From Methylomarinum sp965277025 (GTDB taxonomy: Bacteria > Pseudomonadota > Gammaproteobacteria > Methylococcales > Methylomonadaceae), in the NCBI GenBank assembly GCA_965277025.1, contig OZ255706.1:558001-622000 (forward strand): a stretch of DNA of 64,000 nucleotides, written 5' to 3'. A program made the translations under genes and the position numbers. Position 1 is the stretch's first letter. Each line of letters starts with the position of its first letter. Below, piece by piece: positions 8,915-18,159 of this stretch. Under the pieces are notes generated by a model that saw nothing but the letters and a program-made list of their open reading frames with translations, had not been told where the DNA came from and did not search any database.

Positions 8915-9155
8915 AAGAATTGCCACCCCGCATGATGAAATGTTGTAGAGTTCCTTGTGGAAGATGGCGGTTAAAGACTGCGCTTTACTTTGGAGCCTTA
9001 GAGCCCGACTGCTAACGTAGCCTGCCATGGATGACTCGAACCCCGGATTGCTTCTTTAAGAGCGAATGTTAAAAGGGCCGTTGACGATTTACATCGCCCT
9101 CAGGCAGATCATCCAGGCAACCGCCACCTTCCAGGCTCAATCATAGAGTAAAGGA
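8915..9155 (+). ncRNA. Possible IS110 bridge RNA region (non-coding left end)
   Basis: This 5' non-coding stretch is conserved in all three IS110 copies here (reverse-strand equivalents near 49774-50014 and 60493-60733). Established work on IS110-group elements shows that the left-end transcript forms a bridge RNA with target- and donor-binding loops. Here only position and conservation support it; I did not resolve a fold or the guide loops. Confidence 0.35.
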
Positions 9156-9162
9156 GGAAGAA

Positions 9163-10383
9163 ATGGAACTCACTGCAATACACAAGCGAGTCATCGGGTT
9201 GGATGTTCACCAAAAGCAGATTACCGCCTGCGCCATGGTTGAACAGGCCGATGGTGGTATTCAGACAGAGCATCGGCAGTTTGGCGCATTCAAACGTGAT
9301 CGACGTGCATTAGCCGATTGGGTGCAGTCTGTCGCACCGGATGAGGTGGTGATGGAACGCACCGGCATCTACTGGAAAAGCCCATATGCAGCTTTGGAAC
9401 ATGTGGGTATTTACGCCAGGGTCGTCAATGCCCGGCATGTGAAGAATGTGCCGGGACGCAAGACGGACATCGGCGACGCGCAATGGCTGGCGATGCTTTC
9501 CCGTGCCGGACTGCTGCGCGGTTCATTCGTGCCACCGGAAAAGATGCGGCAGTTACGCCTGATTTCACGTCAACGACAGAAGTTGGTGTCGATGCTGTCT
9601 GCTGAGAAGAACAGACTGCACAAGGTATTAACCGACGGCGGCATCCGGCTTGGCGTGGTGGTCAGCGATGTACATGGGCAATCCGCGCGCGCCATGGTTA
9701 ACGCGCTGATTGAAGGACAGCCTGCGCATGATGTGTTGAAGCTGGCCAGCAATCGTCTCAAAGCGCCGCGCGCCGATATACTGGAGGCGCTGCAAGGTGA
9801 GTTGAGCGAGCACCATCGCTTCGTACTGAATGAACTGATGCAGCATATTCAGGATTTGGAAGCACGCATAGCCAGATTCGATGCACAACTGCTGGCCGGA
9901 CTGGAGAAGGAGAAAACGGTTTTGCAATTGCTCCAGACTATTCCCGGTGTTGATTTGATTGGAGCAGCCATGCTACTTGTTGAGATCGGAACGGATATGA
10001 CTGTCTTTGGCAGTGCGGATCGGCTGGCGTCATGGGTGGGCATATGCCCCGGCAACAACGAGTCTGCCGGCAAACGCAAATCAGGACGAACGCGAAAAGG
10101 AAACCCATATGTGCGTCGCCTGCTTTGCGAATGCGCCCATGCCGCCAGCCGAACCCGATCGGTTTTCCAGGCAAAATATACATCACTGGCGATTAGGCGA
10201 GGTCACCAACGCGCCATCATTGCGCTGGCTCACAAACTTTTGCGGACATGTTACTTCATGATTAGTCGCGGCGAGTATTTCCGGGATTCGACCATCGACT
10301 ACGAAGAAATGGCTGTCAAACGCAATGCACCACGCTGGATCAGAGCGCTGATAAAATTCGGTTATATAACACAACCGGGTTAA
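9163..10383 (+). CDS. IS110-family recombinase/transposase, full-length
   Basis: A 406-residue DEDD recombinase preceded by a strong ribosome site (AAAGGAGG). The N-terminal RuvC-like domain has D in 'GLDVHQKQ' (about 15), E in 'VMERTG' (about 67), and D in 'KTDIGDAQWLA' (about 105). The C-terminal transposase_20 domain contains 'IPGVDLIGAAMLLVEIG' and the serine-region 'GICPGNNESAGKRKSGRTRKGN'. Most relatives, including the other two copies, read 'MESTG', whereas this copy has Arg in place of that Ser beside the catalytic Glu. It is the only copy with an unbroken reading frame. Confidence 0.9.
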   Translation: MELTAIHKRVIGLDVHQKQITACAMVEQADGGIQTEHRQFGAFKRDRRALADWVQSVAPDEVVMERTGIYWKSPYAALEHVGIYARVVNARHVKNVPGRKTDIGDAQWLAMLSRAGLLRGSFVPPEKMRQLRLISRQRQKLVSMLSAEKNRLHKVLTDGGIRLGVVVSDVHGQSARAMVNALIEGQPAHDVLKLASNRLKAPRADILEALQGELSEHHRFVLNELMQHIQDLEARIARFDAQLLAGLEKEKTVLQLLQTIPGVDLIGAAMLLVEIGTDMTVFGSADRLASWVGICPGNNESAGKRKSGRTRKGNPYVRRLLCECAHAASRTRSVFQAKYTSLAIRRGHQRAIIALAHKLLRTCYFMISRGEYFRDSTIDYEEMAVKRNAPRWIRALIKFGYITQPG

Positions 10384-10651
10384 GCCAGCTTACTTCATTG
10401 AATATGGATAAGCAGCCTTTTCACGGCTGAGAACTCCTTGCGCTTTCGATATGGATCATTTCATGTTAAAAACGCTTATTTTATCTCTGTACATGACAAA
10501 AAATATTAAAAGCTAGCGTAGCTCGTTGAAATGTAATTAAATACCGCATTTTGTTTTAGCGAATATGAATAACGGGACATTACAAATCAACGAGCTGACC
10601 GTCATATTAACTGAGCACTTTCAATGGAACAAGGCAAGAATCGTTTGTTTT

Positions 10652-11776
10652 TAGAAGTTACGCATTGACAACAGATCGAAATTTTGGGTTTAAATGATTC
10701 ATATTTGGCATAAAGGTGTCGATAAACGAAGCCATAACATCGTTGAATAAATTCCGCTGTACGCTATAGCAATTATTAATCACGTCTGCAAAGCTCAATT
10801 TTTGTAATTGAACAAAGCCACAAATTGCAGAAAAAATATGATTATTTATTGCTCTTTTATTGCGAACCTGGAACCGCTCAATATTACACACCTGCTTTAT
10901 TGCCCGATGATATTGCTCAATCTGCCAATGCCTGTCATGTTGTTCGGTAAATGCTTTCTTGTCAAAAACAGCGGTTTTTTCTTCATCAGGTAGTGAACTT
11001 ATGTAATGGCGAACTTGTTCTTTCAAGGTCGTCCGAAATAATTTCACATACCCAAAATTTTTGAGCCAAACCATTAAGCCGTCTTCCGGGATTTCTAATT
11101 GCCTGACTTGAACCCATGAACCTTTTTCAACAGAGACTAATCGATTACCTTCCACTGCAAAGAATAATCCTGTCTGATGATTTCTTATCAATTTAAGATT
11201 ATCCACGCAACTGTACCAGCTATCTCCTGTTACAAAACCAGGTTCTAGTCCCCAAGCTAATACTTCGGTCAGCATGTCTTGAAAATAGTCATTTTTTGTC
11301 TTTCCTTCCGCCTTATCGACCACCCGGAAATTCAGTGGTTGGTGTTTTCCTTGAATGTCTGTGTAGTACAACGTGACAAGATTGATTCCCTTGACTGCTC
11401 TATGATGTTTTCCCGACCAAAAATAACTGACAAATGCCATATATTGGCTATAAGGTTTATCAAGAACACTATCGTCAACACTCAAGGTTCCGCCCTTTAA
11501 ATTCAGGCTTGCGCTGGCTTCATTGTATAAATCTCGCCCAGTGTAATGCTCCCGATTTAGAAATCGATTTACGCTATCATGTGATATTGACATGACTTCT
11601 CCTAATCGTCGACAACTAGCTTGTTTCGGCTCACTTAATAAAAAACCAATATACATGGGTAATGTACAGCAGGCTGTTGAGGGGCGTGTTATTTCTCTTA
11701 TCAAGGTTTGCCTTGCATTGACTTTGGGATTTTTTAAACCCATAGTTTAACATTGCCTGTCAATGCGTAACTTCTA
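10652..11776 (-). mobile_element. IS-B copy 1 (IS4-superfamily, IS701-like), nested in IS-A
   Basis: The ends are TAGAAGTTACGCATTGACA at 10652 and its reverse complement ending at 11776, 1125 bp. The 5-bp target duplication GTTTT lies at 10647-10651 and 11777-11781. It lies in the opposite orientation to its host element. Confidence 0.93.
10658..11743 (-). CDS. IS-B transposase (IS4-superfamily, IS701-like)
   Basis: A 361-residue DDE transposase. The triad candidates are D in 'TLSVDDSVLDK' (about 94), D in 'VTGDSWYSCVDN' (about 177), and E in 'HWQIEQYHRAIK' (about 295). The usual IS4 Tyr and Arg of the third motif are His here, as in IS701-like cyanobacterial relatives that I recall. The N-terminal 'MSISHDSVNRFLNREHYTG' is shared in style with IS-C, so IS-B and IS-C are distant relatives. 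This copy is intact. Confidence 0.87.
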   Translation of the reverse strand: MGLKNPKVNARQTLIREITRPSTACCTLPMYIGFLLSEPKQASCRRLGEVMSISHDSVNRFLNREHYTGRDLYNEASASLNLKGGTLSVDDSVLDKPYSQYMAFVSYFWSGKHHRAVKGINLVTLYYTDIQGKHQPLNFRVVDKAEGKTKNDYFQDMLTEVLAWGLEPGFVTGDSWYSCVDNLKLIRNHQTGLFFAVEGNRLVSVEKGSWVQVRQLEIPEDGLMVWLKNFGYVKLFRTTLKEQVRHYISSLPDEEKTAVFDKKAFTEQHDRHWQIEQYHRAIKQVCNIERFQVRNKRAINNHIFSAICGFVQLQKLSFADVINNCYSVQRNLFNDVMASFIDTFMPNMNHLNPKFRSVVNA

Positions 11777-12904
11777 GTTTTGTGGGTATGTTAATTGCTT
11801 TGATGGCAGTTAGCACGGTCAATCTGGCCCAGCTCGCCGTATTCTTTCCCAGTCGGGCAAAAATTTCCTCACGATATCGACGGATGCAACGATTTTTCAG
11901 TGACCATTGGCTGGATTACAATGAAGTCGCTCATTTCATCATGAAACTGTTTGGTTTCACTGATCAGGATTACTATCTGACGTTAGACAGGACGAATTGG
12001 AAGTGGGGTAAAACCAATATTAATCTGCTGGTGCTTGCCGTGGTTTATCGGGGTGCCGCCATTCCGGTGTATTGGTTGCCTTTAAACAAGCGGGGCAACT
12101 CTAATACGAAGGAACGTATAGCGCTGATGAAACGCTTTATTGCGCAGTTTGGCCGACATCACATCAAAGGTCTTTTGGCTGATCGGGAGTTTATTGGAGA
12201 CGAATGGATGGGCTGGTTGTTTGAGCAAGAGATTCCCTTTTATATCCGTATTCGCAACAACGCCAGGACAACCAATGCCCAAGGCCAGCGAATACGCGTA
12301 GAGCGTTTGTTTTATGGGCTTAAGCCGGGTAGCACACGACACCTCTCAACAGCGCGCTATTTGGGAAATTGTTCAATTTATCTCAGTGGGTTACGGCTGA
12401 GTGATGGTGAGTTATTAATCATCGTCTGTCAGCATTTGAACCCTGATGCGATTAAAATTTATGGCTTGCGTTGGGAAATCGAAACGCTTTTCGGCGGTTT
12501 AAAAGGACGGGGATTCAAACTTGAGGAAACGCGTGTAGTCGGTTATCTTCGGATCAAAAAATTGTTAGTACTTCCCGTTATTGCTTTCTGTTGGTCACAT
12601 AAAGCAGGCGAATGGAAACATGATTGCGAGTTACCAATAAAAACCAAAACACATCAGCGGCTCGCGCAAAGCCTGTTTCGATATGGATTAGATTGTATCC
12701 GCTCAACCTTGTTTAATGTCTTATCTCAATCAAAAAGGATGATTAGAAAAGTGATTGCTCTTTTGCAACCCATACCTTTTGTCACTGGAATACATGAGAC
12801 TCATTTGTCATAAGCTAATTTTTGTCATGTACAGAGTTATTTTATACGATATAATGATCGATTTTTTATATGACGTTTAACTGGCCGAAGGCTAAAAAAA
12901 CACC

Positions 12905-14392
12905 ATGACCCCCGAACAATTTGATCATTACGCCCGGCAAGGTTATAACCGTATTCCGGTTTGCCGGGAGGTACTGGCTGATCTCGACACCCCATTAAGC
13001 GCCTATTTGAAACTGGCCGATGCGCCTTATTCCTATTTGTTTGAGTCGGTACATGGCGGCGAACAATGGGGGCGCTATTCAATTATCGGCCTGCCCTGCA
13101 CAACGCTGATCAATATCAGTGGCAACGATATAACGGTTATTGAATCAGGTGTTGTTAAACAACGTCTGAACCACCCTCAACCTTTACAGTGGATTGAAGA
13201 ATTTCGCCAGCAATTCAAGGTTCCGGATATCGAAGGTCTGCCTCGATTCAATGGTGGCCTGGTGGGCTATTTTGGTTATGAAACCATCGCTTACATTGAA
13301 AAGCGTTTACAACCACGGGAAAAGCCCGACCCGATTAGCACACCGGATATTTTATTGATGGTGTCGGAAGAAATGCTGGTGTTCGATAATTTATCCGGCA
13401 AATCCCTGCTGCTGACGCATGCCAACCCAGAACAGGATCAGGCTTATGAAAAGACGACTGCCCGTCTGGATAAACTGGCGGACCGCTTGAAAAACCAGAA
13501 AGCCAAACCGGATGATCACGCCTCACCCAAGAAAGTTTCCGAAGACGATTTTGTCTCGGGCTTTACCCAGGAAGGTTTCGAACAGGCGGTGCTGAAGGCC
13601 AAGGAATATATTGTTGCCGGCGATATCATGCAGGTGGTTTTGTCCCAACGCTTGTCCATTCCCTACAGTGCGTCGCCATTGAATCTTTACCGCGCCTTGC
13701 GCTGTTTGAATCCATCACCTTATATGTATTATCTGAATCTGGAGGATTTTCATATTGTCGGCTCCTCGCCGGAAATCCTGGTCAGGCTGGAAGACAACCA
13801 GGTCACGGTACGGCCGATTGCCGGCACCCGTCCTCGCGGTGAAACCATCGAACAAGACAAGGCGCTGGAAGAAGAGTTATTGGCCGACCCGAAAGAATTG
13901 GCCGAACATTTAATGCTGATCGACCTGGGCCGTAACGATACCGGCCGGGTGGCGAAAATCGGCACAGTCAAACTGACCGATAAAATGATTGTCGAACGTT
14001 ATTCGCATGTTATGCATATTGTTTCCAATGTCGTAGGTGAACTGGCTGAAGACAAGGATGCCTTCGATGTGCTGACCGCGACCTTTCCGGCCGGCACGGT
14101 CAGCGGCGCGCCTAAAATCCGCGCCATGGAAATCATCGACGAATTAGAACCCGTCAAACGCGGCGTGTATTCTGGTGCTGTGGGCTATATATCTTGGTCT
14201 GGCAATCTCGATACCGCCATCGCCATCCGCACCGCGGTGATCAAGGACAACACTCTGCATATTCAGGCGGGCGCGGGCATCGTATATGATTCTGTACCCC
14301 GTAATGAATGGGATGAAACAATGAATAAAGGCCGGGCCGTATTCCGCGCCGTCAGTATGGCTGAAGCCGGTTTGGAAGGAGAGCAATCATGA
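12905..14392 (+). CDS. trpE: Anthranilate synthase component I
   Basis: A 495-residue TrpE, the chorismate-binding subunit that makes anthranilate with the ammonia supplied by TrpG in tryptophan synthesis. The N-terminal regulatory part has 'YLFESVHGGEQWGRYS', equivalent to the LLES Trp-feedback site. The catalytic domain carries 'GDIMQVVLSQR', 'SSPEILVR', 'RPIAGTRPRG', 'LIDLGRNDTGRVA' and 'FPAGTVSGAPKIRAMEIIDELEP'. The stop overlaps the trpG start by 4 nt, so translation is probably coupled. No Trp-rich leader peptide is visible, and only 68 bp separate the gene from IS-A copy 2. A TATAAT at 12850-12855 is a possible -10 element, but a native -35 region is not apparent. Confidence 0.96.
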   Translation: MTPEQFDHYARQGYNRIPVCREVLADLDTPLSAYLKLADAPYSYLFESVHGGEQWGRYSIIGLPCTTLINISGNDITVIESGVVKQRLNHPQPLQWIEEFRQQFKVPDIEGLPRFNGGLVGYFGYETIAYIEKRLQPREKPDPISTPDILLMVSEEMLVFDNLSGKSLLLTHANPEQDQAYEKTTARLDKLADRLKNQKAKPDDHASPKKVSEDDFVSGFTQEGFEQAVLKAKEYIVAGDIMQVVLSQRLSIPYSASPLNLYRALRCLNPSPYMYYLNLEDFHIVGSSPEILVRLEDNQVTVRPIAGTRPRGETIEQDKALEEELLADPKELAEHLMLIDLGRNDTGRVAKIGTVKLTDKMIVERYSHVMHIVSNVVGELAEDKDAFDVLTATFPAGTVSGAPKIRAMEIIDELEPVKRGVYSGAVGYISWSGNLDTAIAIRTAVIKDNTLHIQAGAGIVYDSVPRNEWDETMNKGRAVFRAVSMAEAGLEGEQS

Positions 14393-14979
14393 GTGCGGTT
14401 AAACTGGTAATGATCGACAACTATGATTCATTTACCTATAACCTGGTGCAGTATTTTGGCGAACTGGGCGCTGATGTTACCGTGGTGCGCAACGATGAAG
14501 TCACATTGGCCGACATCGAGGCGATGCAGCCGGACAAACTGGTGATTTCTCCCGGCCCGTGCACACCGAAAGAAGCCGGTATTTCTGTCGACGCCATTTT
14601 ACATTTTGCCGGTAAACTGCCGATATTAGGTGTCTGTCTTGGCCATCAAAGTATTGGTTACGCCTTTGGCGGAAACATCATCCACGCCAAGGAAATCATG
14701 CACGGTAAAACATCGTCAGTATTTCATCTGGATCAGGGCGTATTCAAAGGTCTGAGTAACCCTTTCACCGCCACCCGCTATCATTCCCTGGTCATCGACC
14801 AGGACAGCTTGCCTGATTGCCTGGAAGTGACCGCCTGGACCGAAGACAAACAAGGCCAACGTGATGAAATCATGGGCGTCAGACACAAAACGCTGGATGT
14901 GGAAGGGGTACAGTTTCACCCCGAATCCATTCTGACCGATCATGGTCATGATTTATTGAAAAATTTTCTGGAGCGTTAA
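14389..14979 (+). CDS. trpG: Anthranilate synthase component II, glutamine amidotransferase
   Basis: A 196-residue class I glutamine amidotransferase that hydrolyses glutamine and passes ammonia to TrpE. The catalytic Cys is in 'PILGVCLGHQSIG' (about 83), and the His-x-Glu pair is 'QFHPESI' (about 176-178). 'DNYDSFTYNLVQYFGELGA' at the start is the family hallmark. It overlaps trpE by 4 nt and is followed 1 nt later by trpDC. In many gammaproteobacteria this subunit also serves folate synthesis (PabA); no pab gene is present here. Confidence 0.96.
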   Translation: MSAVKLVMIDNYDSFTYNLVQYFGELGADVTVVRNDEVTLADIEAMQPDKLVISPGPCTPKEAGISVDAILHFAGKLPILGVCLGHQSIGYAFGGNIIHAKEIMHGKTSSVFHLDQGVFKGLSNPFTATRYHSLVIDQDSLPDCLEVTAWTEDKQGQRDEIMGVRHKTLDVEGVQFHPESILTDHGHDLLKNFLER

Positions 14980-14980
14980 T

Positions 14981-16852
14981 ATGGACTTCACCTTGCCACA
15001 AGCCATCCAGACCGTGCTGGATCAACAGGATTTAAATCCTGATCAAATGCGTGAGATCATGCAGAAAATCATGACCGGCCAAGCCACAGATGCCCAGATA
15101 GCAGGCTTCCTGATCGCCTTGCGCTGCAAAGAGAAAAGCGTCGATGAGATTGCCGCCGCCGCCGAGGTTATGCGTGAACTGGCGACGAAAGTTCCTGTTA
15201 CAGGTGAGCATATCATCGATACCTGCGGCACCGGTGGTGATGGCGCCAATACCTTCAATATTTCTACCGCTTCTGCATTCGTCGTTGCAGCAGCCGGCGG
15301 CAAAGTCGCCAAACACGGTAATCGCTCGGTCTCCAGTCGTTGCGGCAGCGCCGATGTACTGGAAGCGGCCGGCGTCAATCTGGATTTAAGCGCCGAACAG
15401 GTCGCCAAGTGTATTGCCGACATCGGTGTGGGTTTTCTGTTCGCGCCCAAACACCACAGCGCGATGAAACACGCCATCGGGCCGCGCAAGGAAATGGGCG
15501 TCAGAACGCTGTTCAATCTGCTCGGCCCGTTATCCAATCCCGCCAATGCGCCACATCAGTTGATTGGCGTATTCGACAAGAAATGGCTGTTGCCGCTGGC
15601 TAAAGTATTACAAAAACTGGGCAGCAAACATGTTCTGGTGGTCAACGCCTACGATGGGCTGGATGAATTGAGCATCGCCACCCACAGCCATATCACTGAA
15701 TTAAAAGATGGCCGGGTACGCGATTACACCATCAGACCGGAGGAATTTGGTCTGACGCGCAGCCCACTGGATACTCTGGCGGTTGACAGCGCACAGGACA
15801 GCCTGAATCTGATCCGCCGCGTTCTTGATAATGAGGCAGGACCTGCCCGGGATATTGTCGCCCTGAATGCTGGCGCTGCAATTTATGCCGCCGATCTTGC
15901 TGAAAATCTTGCCGCCGGCGTTAAAAAAGCGCAGGAAATGCTGGAATCAGGCCTTGCCCGGCAAAAATTCGAGGCTTTGATCAACTGGTCGCCAGCCGAA
16001 CAATCCAGTGAAAAACCAGCAGCAAAAAAGCCCCGCAAACCGCGTAAAAAGAAAACCACGGATACATCGGATATTTTAAAAAAGATTTTAGCGACCAAAC
16101 AGGAAGAAGTTGCCGCACGCAAAAGTAAAGTCCCGCTGGAAATGTTGCAGGAAATCGCATCAGGTATCGAAGCGCCACGCGGTTTTTATCGCGCCTTGAA
16201 ATCCAGGGCCGACAGCCAGCAACCCGCCATCATCGCCGAAATCAAAAAAGCCTCGCCCAGCAAAGGTGTTATTCGGGAAGACTTTAAACCGGTGGAAATC
16301 GCCCAGGACTACGCCATGAATGGCGCAACCTGCTTGTCTGTTTTGACTGATAAAAACTATTTTCAAGGCTCGGAAGTGTATTTGCAAATGGTGCGGGAAC
16401 GCTGCCCATTGCCGGTATTGCGCAAGGATTTCATGATAGACCCTTATCAGGTACAGGAAGCCCGTGCACTGGGAGCCGATTGTATTTTATTGATCGTTGC
16501 CTCCCTTGAAGACGATCAAATGCAGAAGCTGGAAGAAGCCGCCATGGCGTTGAGCATGGATGTAATGGTCGAAGTACATGATGCAGCCGAGATGGAACGC
16601 GCATTGAAACTCAAAACACCATTAGTTGGTGTCAACAACCGCGATTTACGCACTTTCGAAACGAATCTTGAAACCACGCTTGCCTTGCAGAAAATGGCTG
16701 CGGATGACCGCCTGCTCGTCACCGAAAGCGGTATTCATACGCAAGGAGATATTAAAAAAATGACCGACCAGGGAATCTACACCTTTCTGGTCGGCGAAGC
16801 CTTTATGCGCGCGCCTTCCCCTGGCCAAAAAATGCGGGAATTGTTTTTTTAA
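14981..16852 (+). CDS. trpDC: Fused anthranilate phosphoribosyltransferase / indole-3-glycerol-phosphate synthase (TrpD-TrpC)
   Basis: A single 623-residue frame holds two tryptophan enzymes. Residues 1 to about 345 are TrpD: 'DTCGTGGDGANTFNIST' is the PRPP-binding loop, with 'KHGNRSVSSRCGSADVLEA' and 'GPLSNPA'. Residues about 365-623 are TrpC: 'KKASPSKGVI' with the catalytic Lys, 'SVLTDKNYFQGS', 'RKDFMIDPYQV', 'LIVASL', 'GVNNRDL' and 'VTESGIH'. Between them is a Lys/Arg/Pro-rich linker ('KPAAKKPRKPRKKKTTD') typical of a flexible joint. Each half has normal family length, so both are probably active. The usual gammaproteobacterial state is separate trpD and trpC, or a TrpC-TrpF fusion; a TrpD-TrpC fusion is uncommon. 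It ends the visible trp operon. Confidence 0.93.
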   Translation: MDFTLPQAIQTVLDQQDLNPDQMREIMQKIMTGQATDAQIAGFLIALRCKEKSVDEIAAAAEVMRELATKVPVTGEHIIDTCGTGGDGANTFNISTASAFVVAAAGGKVAKHGNRSVSSRCGSADVLEAAGVNLDLSAEQVAKCIADIGVGFLFAPKHHSAMKHAIGPRKEMGVRTLFNLLGPLSNPANAPHQLIGVFDKKWLLPLAKVLQKLGSKHVLVVNAYDGLDELSIATHSHITELKDGRVRDYTIRPEEFGLTRSPLDTLAVDSAQDSLNLIRRVLDNEAGPARDIVALNAGAAIYAADLAENLAAGVKKAQEMLESGLARQKFEALINWSPAEQSSEKPAAKKPRKPRKKKTTDTSDILKKILATKQEEVAARKSKVPLEMLQEIASGIEAPRGFYRALKSRADSQQPAIIAEIKKASPSKGVIREDFKPVEIAQDYAMNGATCLSVLTDKNYFQGSEVYLQMVRERCPLPVLRKDFMIDPYQVQEARALGADCILLIVASLEDDQMQKLEEAAMALSMDVMVEVHDAAEMERALKLKTPLVGVNNRDLRTFETNLETTLALQKMAADDRLLVTESGIHTQGDIKKMTDQGIYTFLVGEAFMRAPSPGQKMRELFF

Positions 16853-16972
16853 GAAAATACTGAACAAAAGACTCCTGATGTTTGTTGTCCGAAAAGCGAA
16901 AAGGTGATTACCGCTTTACTCACAAAATATAGGACTTGCAACCATTGCTTTCATGAATTTTGTCAGCTGTTT

Positions 16973-17248
16973 TTATCGAATTGTCACTTCGACTTTACGA
17001 CCAAGAACCGAAGCAAATTTTTCCAGTGTTGATAACTTAATGTCTTCAGCATGGTTTTCAATTCTGGAAATTGCTGATTTTTTCGTGTTTAACATCTTTG
17101 CTATTTCTTCCTGAGTCAACCCTGATGCTTCACGGGCTTGGCGAAGCAGAGCGCCAATTTTAATAGCTTGATATCCTTCTTCATAATTATTATCAAATTC
17201 TGAATCTAAAGCTCTGCGTTTATCAACATATTTCTGTAAATCACTCAT
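16973..17248 (-). CDS. HigA-type XRE-family antitoxin (orphan)
   Basis: About 91 residues starting at 'MSDLQKYVDKRRALDSEF', with a ribosome site AAGGAG eight bases upstream. Residues about 36-85 form an XRE helix-turn-helix ('QAREASGLTQEEIAKMLNTKKSAISRIENH'), and the C-terminus 'GRKVEVTI' is typical of antitoxins paired with Gp49/HigB toxins. It would bind its own promoter and neutralise a toxin encoded just before it. That toxin is reduced to about 22 codons ending in an ATGA overlap with this start, so this is an antitoxin without partner. Confidence 0.8.
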   Translation of the reverse strand: MSDLQKYVDKRRALDSEFDNNYEEGYQAIKIGALLRQAREASGLTQEEIAKMLNTKKSAISRIENHAEDIKLSTLEKFASVLGRKVEVTIR

Positions 17249-17316
17249 CGTATATTTCTCCTTCTCAAGTAGTATTTCTTTCGAGCTTGCGCTAATTGAA
17301 TTTCCTGTTTTGGTGT
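17245..17316 (-). pseudogene. HigB/Gp49-type toxin, C-terminal remnant
   Basis: In the frame ending at the TGA that overlaps the antitoxin ATG (ATGA), the last codons read 'KQEIQLAQARKKYYLRRRNIR', a good match to the C-terminal tail of phage Gp49-like/HigB toxins. Upstream the frame runs directly into the palindromic repeat at 17322-17347, and no RelE-fold core remains. The toxin is deleted. Confidence 0.55.
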
Positions 17317-17738
17317 TTGCTGGTTCCCAAGCTCCCGCTTGGGAACCCTGACCCAGAAGCTCCAGCAGAATCAAGCTAACTGGACAGGGTTTTCTAAGGT
17401 TTTAGCGCTTCAGAACGCAAAGCGTGAAGTTTTGACGCGCCCACGCAGGAGCATCACTGTCATTAAGTTAATAAATAATTCAATAAATACAGTGGGTTGG
17501 GTTAGATTCACACAACCAAAGAGGTATAAGGTAACCCTTACTTTAAGCGCGCATCGTAACCCAACAGGTGATATTGGCCATGTGAGCGCTGTTGTTGGGT
17601 TACGGTGCGCCCTTGATTTTGTTGGTAATTCAAGTCATTTCAGTGTTGCGCACCTAACCCAACCTACTGATAATATTATATTTTACCCTTAATTTAATGA
17701 CAGTGACGCAGGAGCATGGGCGCAATGAAAAGTACTGC
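17317..17738. repeat. Gene-free stretch of nested palindromic repeats
   Basis: No gene is seen. There are three inverted-repeat structures. One is a stem at 17322-17332/17337-17347 (GGTTCCCAAGC and complement). The second is an outer pair at 17494-17505/17654-17664 (GGGTTGGGTTAG). The third is an inner pair at 17549-17566/17593-17610 around 'CGTAACCCAACA'. The outer and inner pairs would form a branched or cruciform structure. 'CCACGCAGGAGC' at 17441 belongs to the repeat type also found at 45328. Confidence 0.6.
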
Positions 17739-18159
17739 CTACCAAATCAAATCATCGGGTATTTGGTAATCCTTATACGGGTCATCTTCTGAATTTTCTG
17801 TGGCCTCCTGAGTGCTTTCAAACAAGACTACGACGATGGATGCTTCGACCTGTCTGATTTTTTCGGCCACTTCCGAGGCAACCACTTCATAGCCTTGCTG
17901 CGCCCGCACTATCGCCAGACGGCCGGAGATGATTTTTTTCCGCACAGCCTCTGACACATAAATATCTTTAACCTTGTTGTCATCGGTAAAGCGATATGGA
18001 ATACCATCCTCATCCTGTGGCAATTTATTGGTCTCGATCAACTGCTGTTAATGGCCAATTAAAACAGACCAAAACTGGCCAACAAAAGTGAGCCACTTTT
18101 TCAGACTTTATTTATTGAAATAAATCTGAGAGAGTCCCTGAATTTTTTCAGGGAGTCCT

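Larger units (their letters stand above)
8901..10470 (+). mobile_element. IS110-family insertion sequence, copy 1
   Basis: The limits come from comparing three copies: all share sequence from CTAACGATCATCGCAAG to TTTCATGTTAAA and diverge outside. The element is 1570 bp, without terminal inverted repeats, as expected for IS110. About 260 bp of non-coding left end precede the recombinase, the place where IS110-group elements encode their bridge RNA. It lies between the FAH gene and the trp operon and is followed by IS-A copy 2. Confidence 0.85.
10565..12813 (+). pseudogene. IS-A transposase split by IS-B
   Basis: The N-terminal 29 codons ('MNNGTLQINELTVILTEHF' onward) lie at 10565-10651, and the remainder resumes at 11777 in the same frame after the GTTTT duplication. 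The longer downstream part can start internally at 11782 (343 residues) and keeps the whole DDE triad, but it lacks the N-terminus. It is therefore probably inactive. Confidence 0.88.
10485..12836 (+). mobile_element. IS-A copy 2 (IS4 family), interrupted by IS-B copy 1
   Basis: The IS-A ends are at 10485 and 12836, with the 9-bp target duplication TTATTTTAT at 10476-10484 and 12837-12845. Removing the 1125-bp IS-B and its 5-bp duplication leaves exactly the 1222-bp element. It is inserted between IS110 copy 1 and trpE. Confidence 0.93.

Noticed and set aside
12837..12904. trp attenuator or leader peptide upstream of trpE
   Set aside because: The leader is only 68 nt, has no Trp-rich frame and no competing hairpins.
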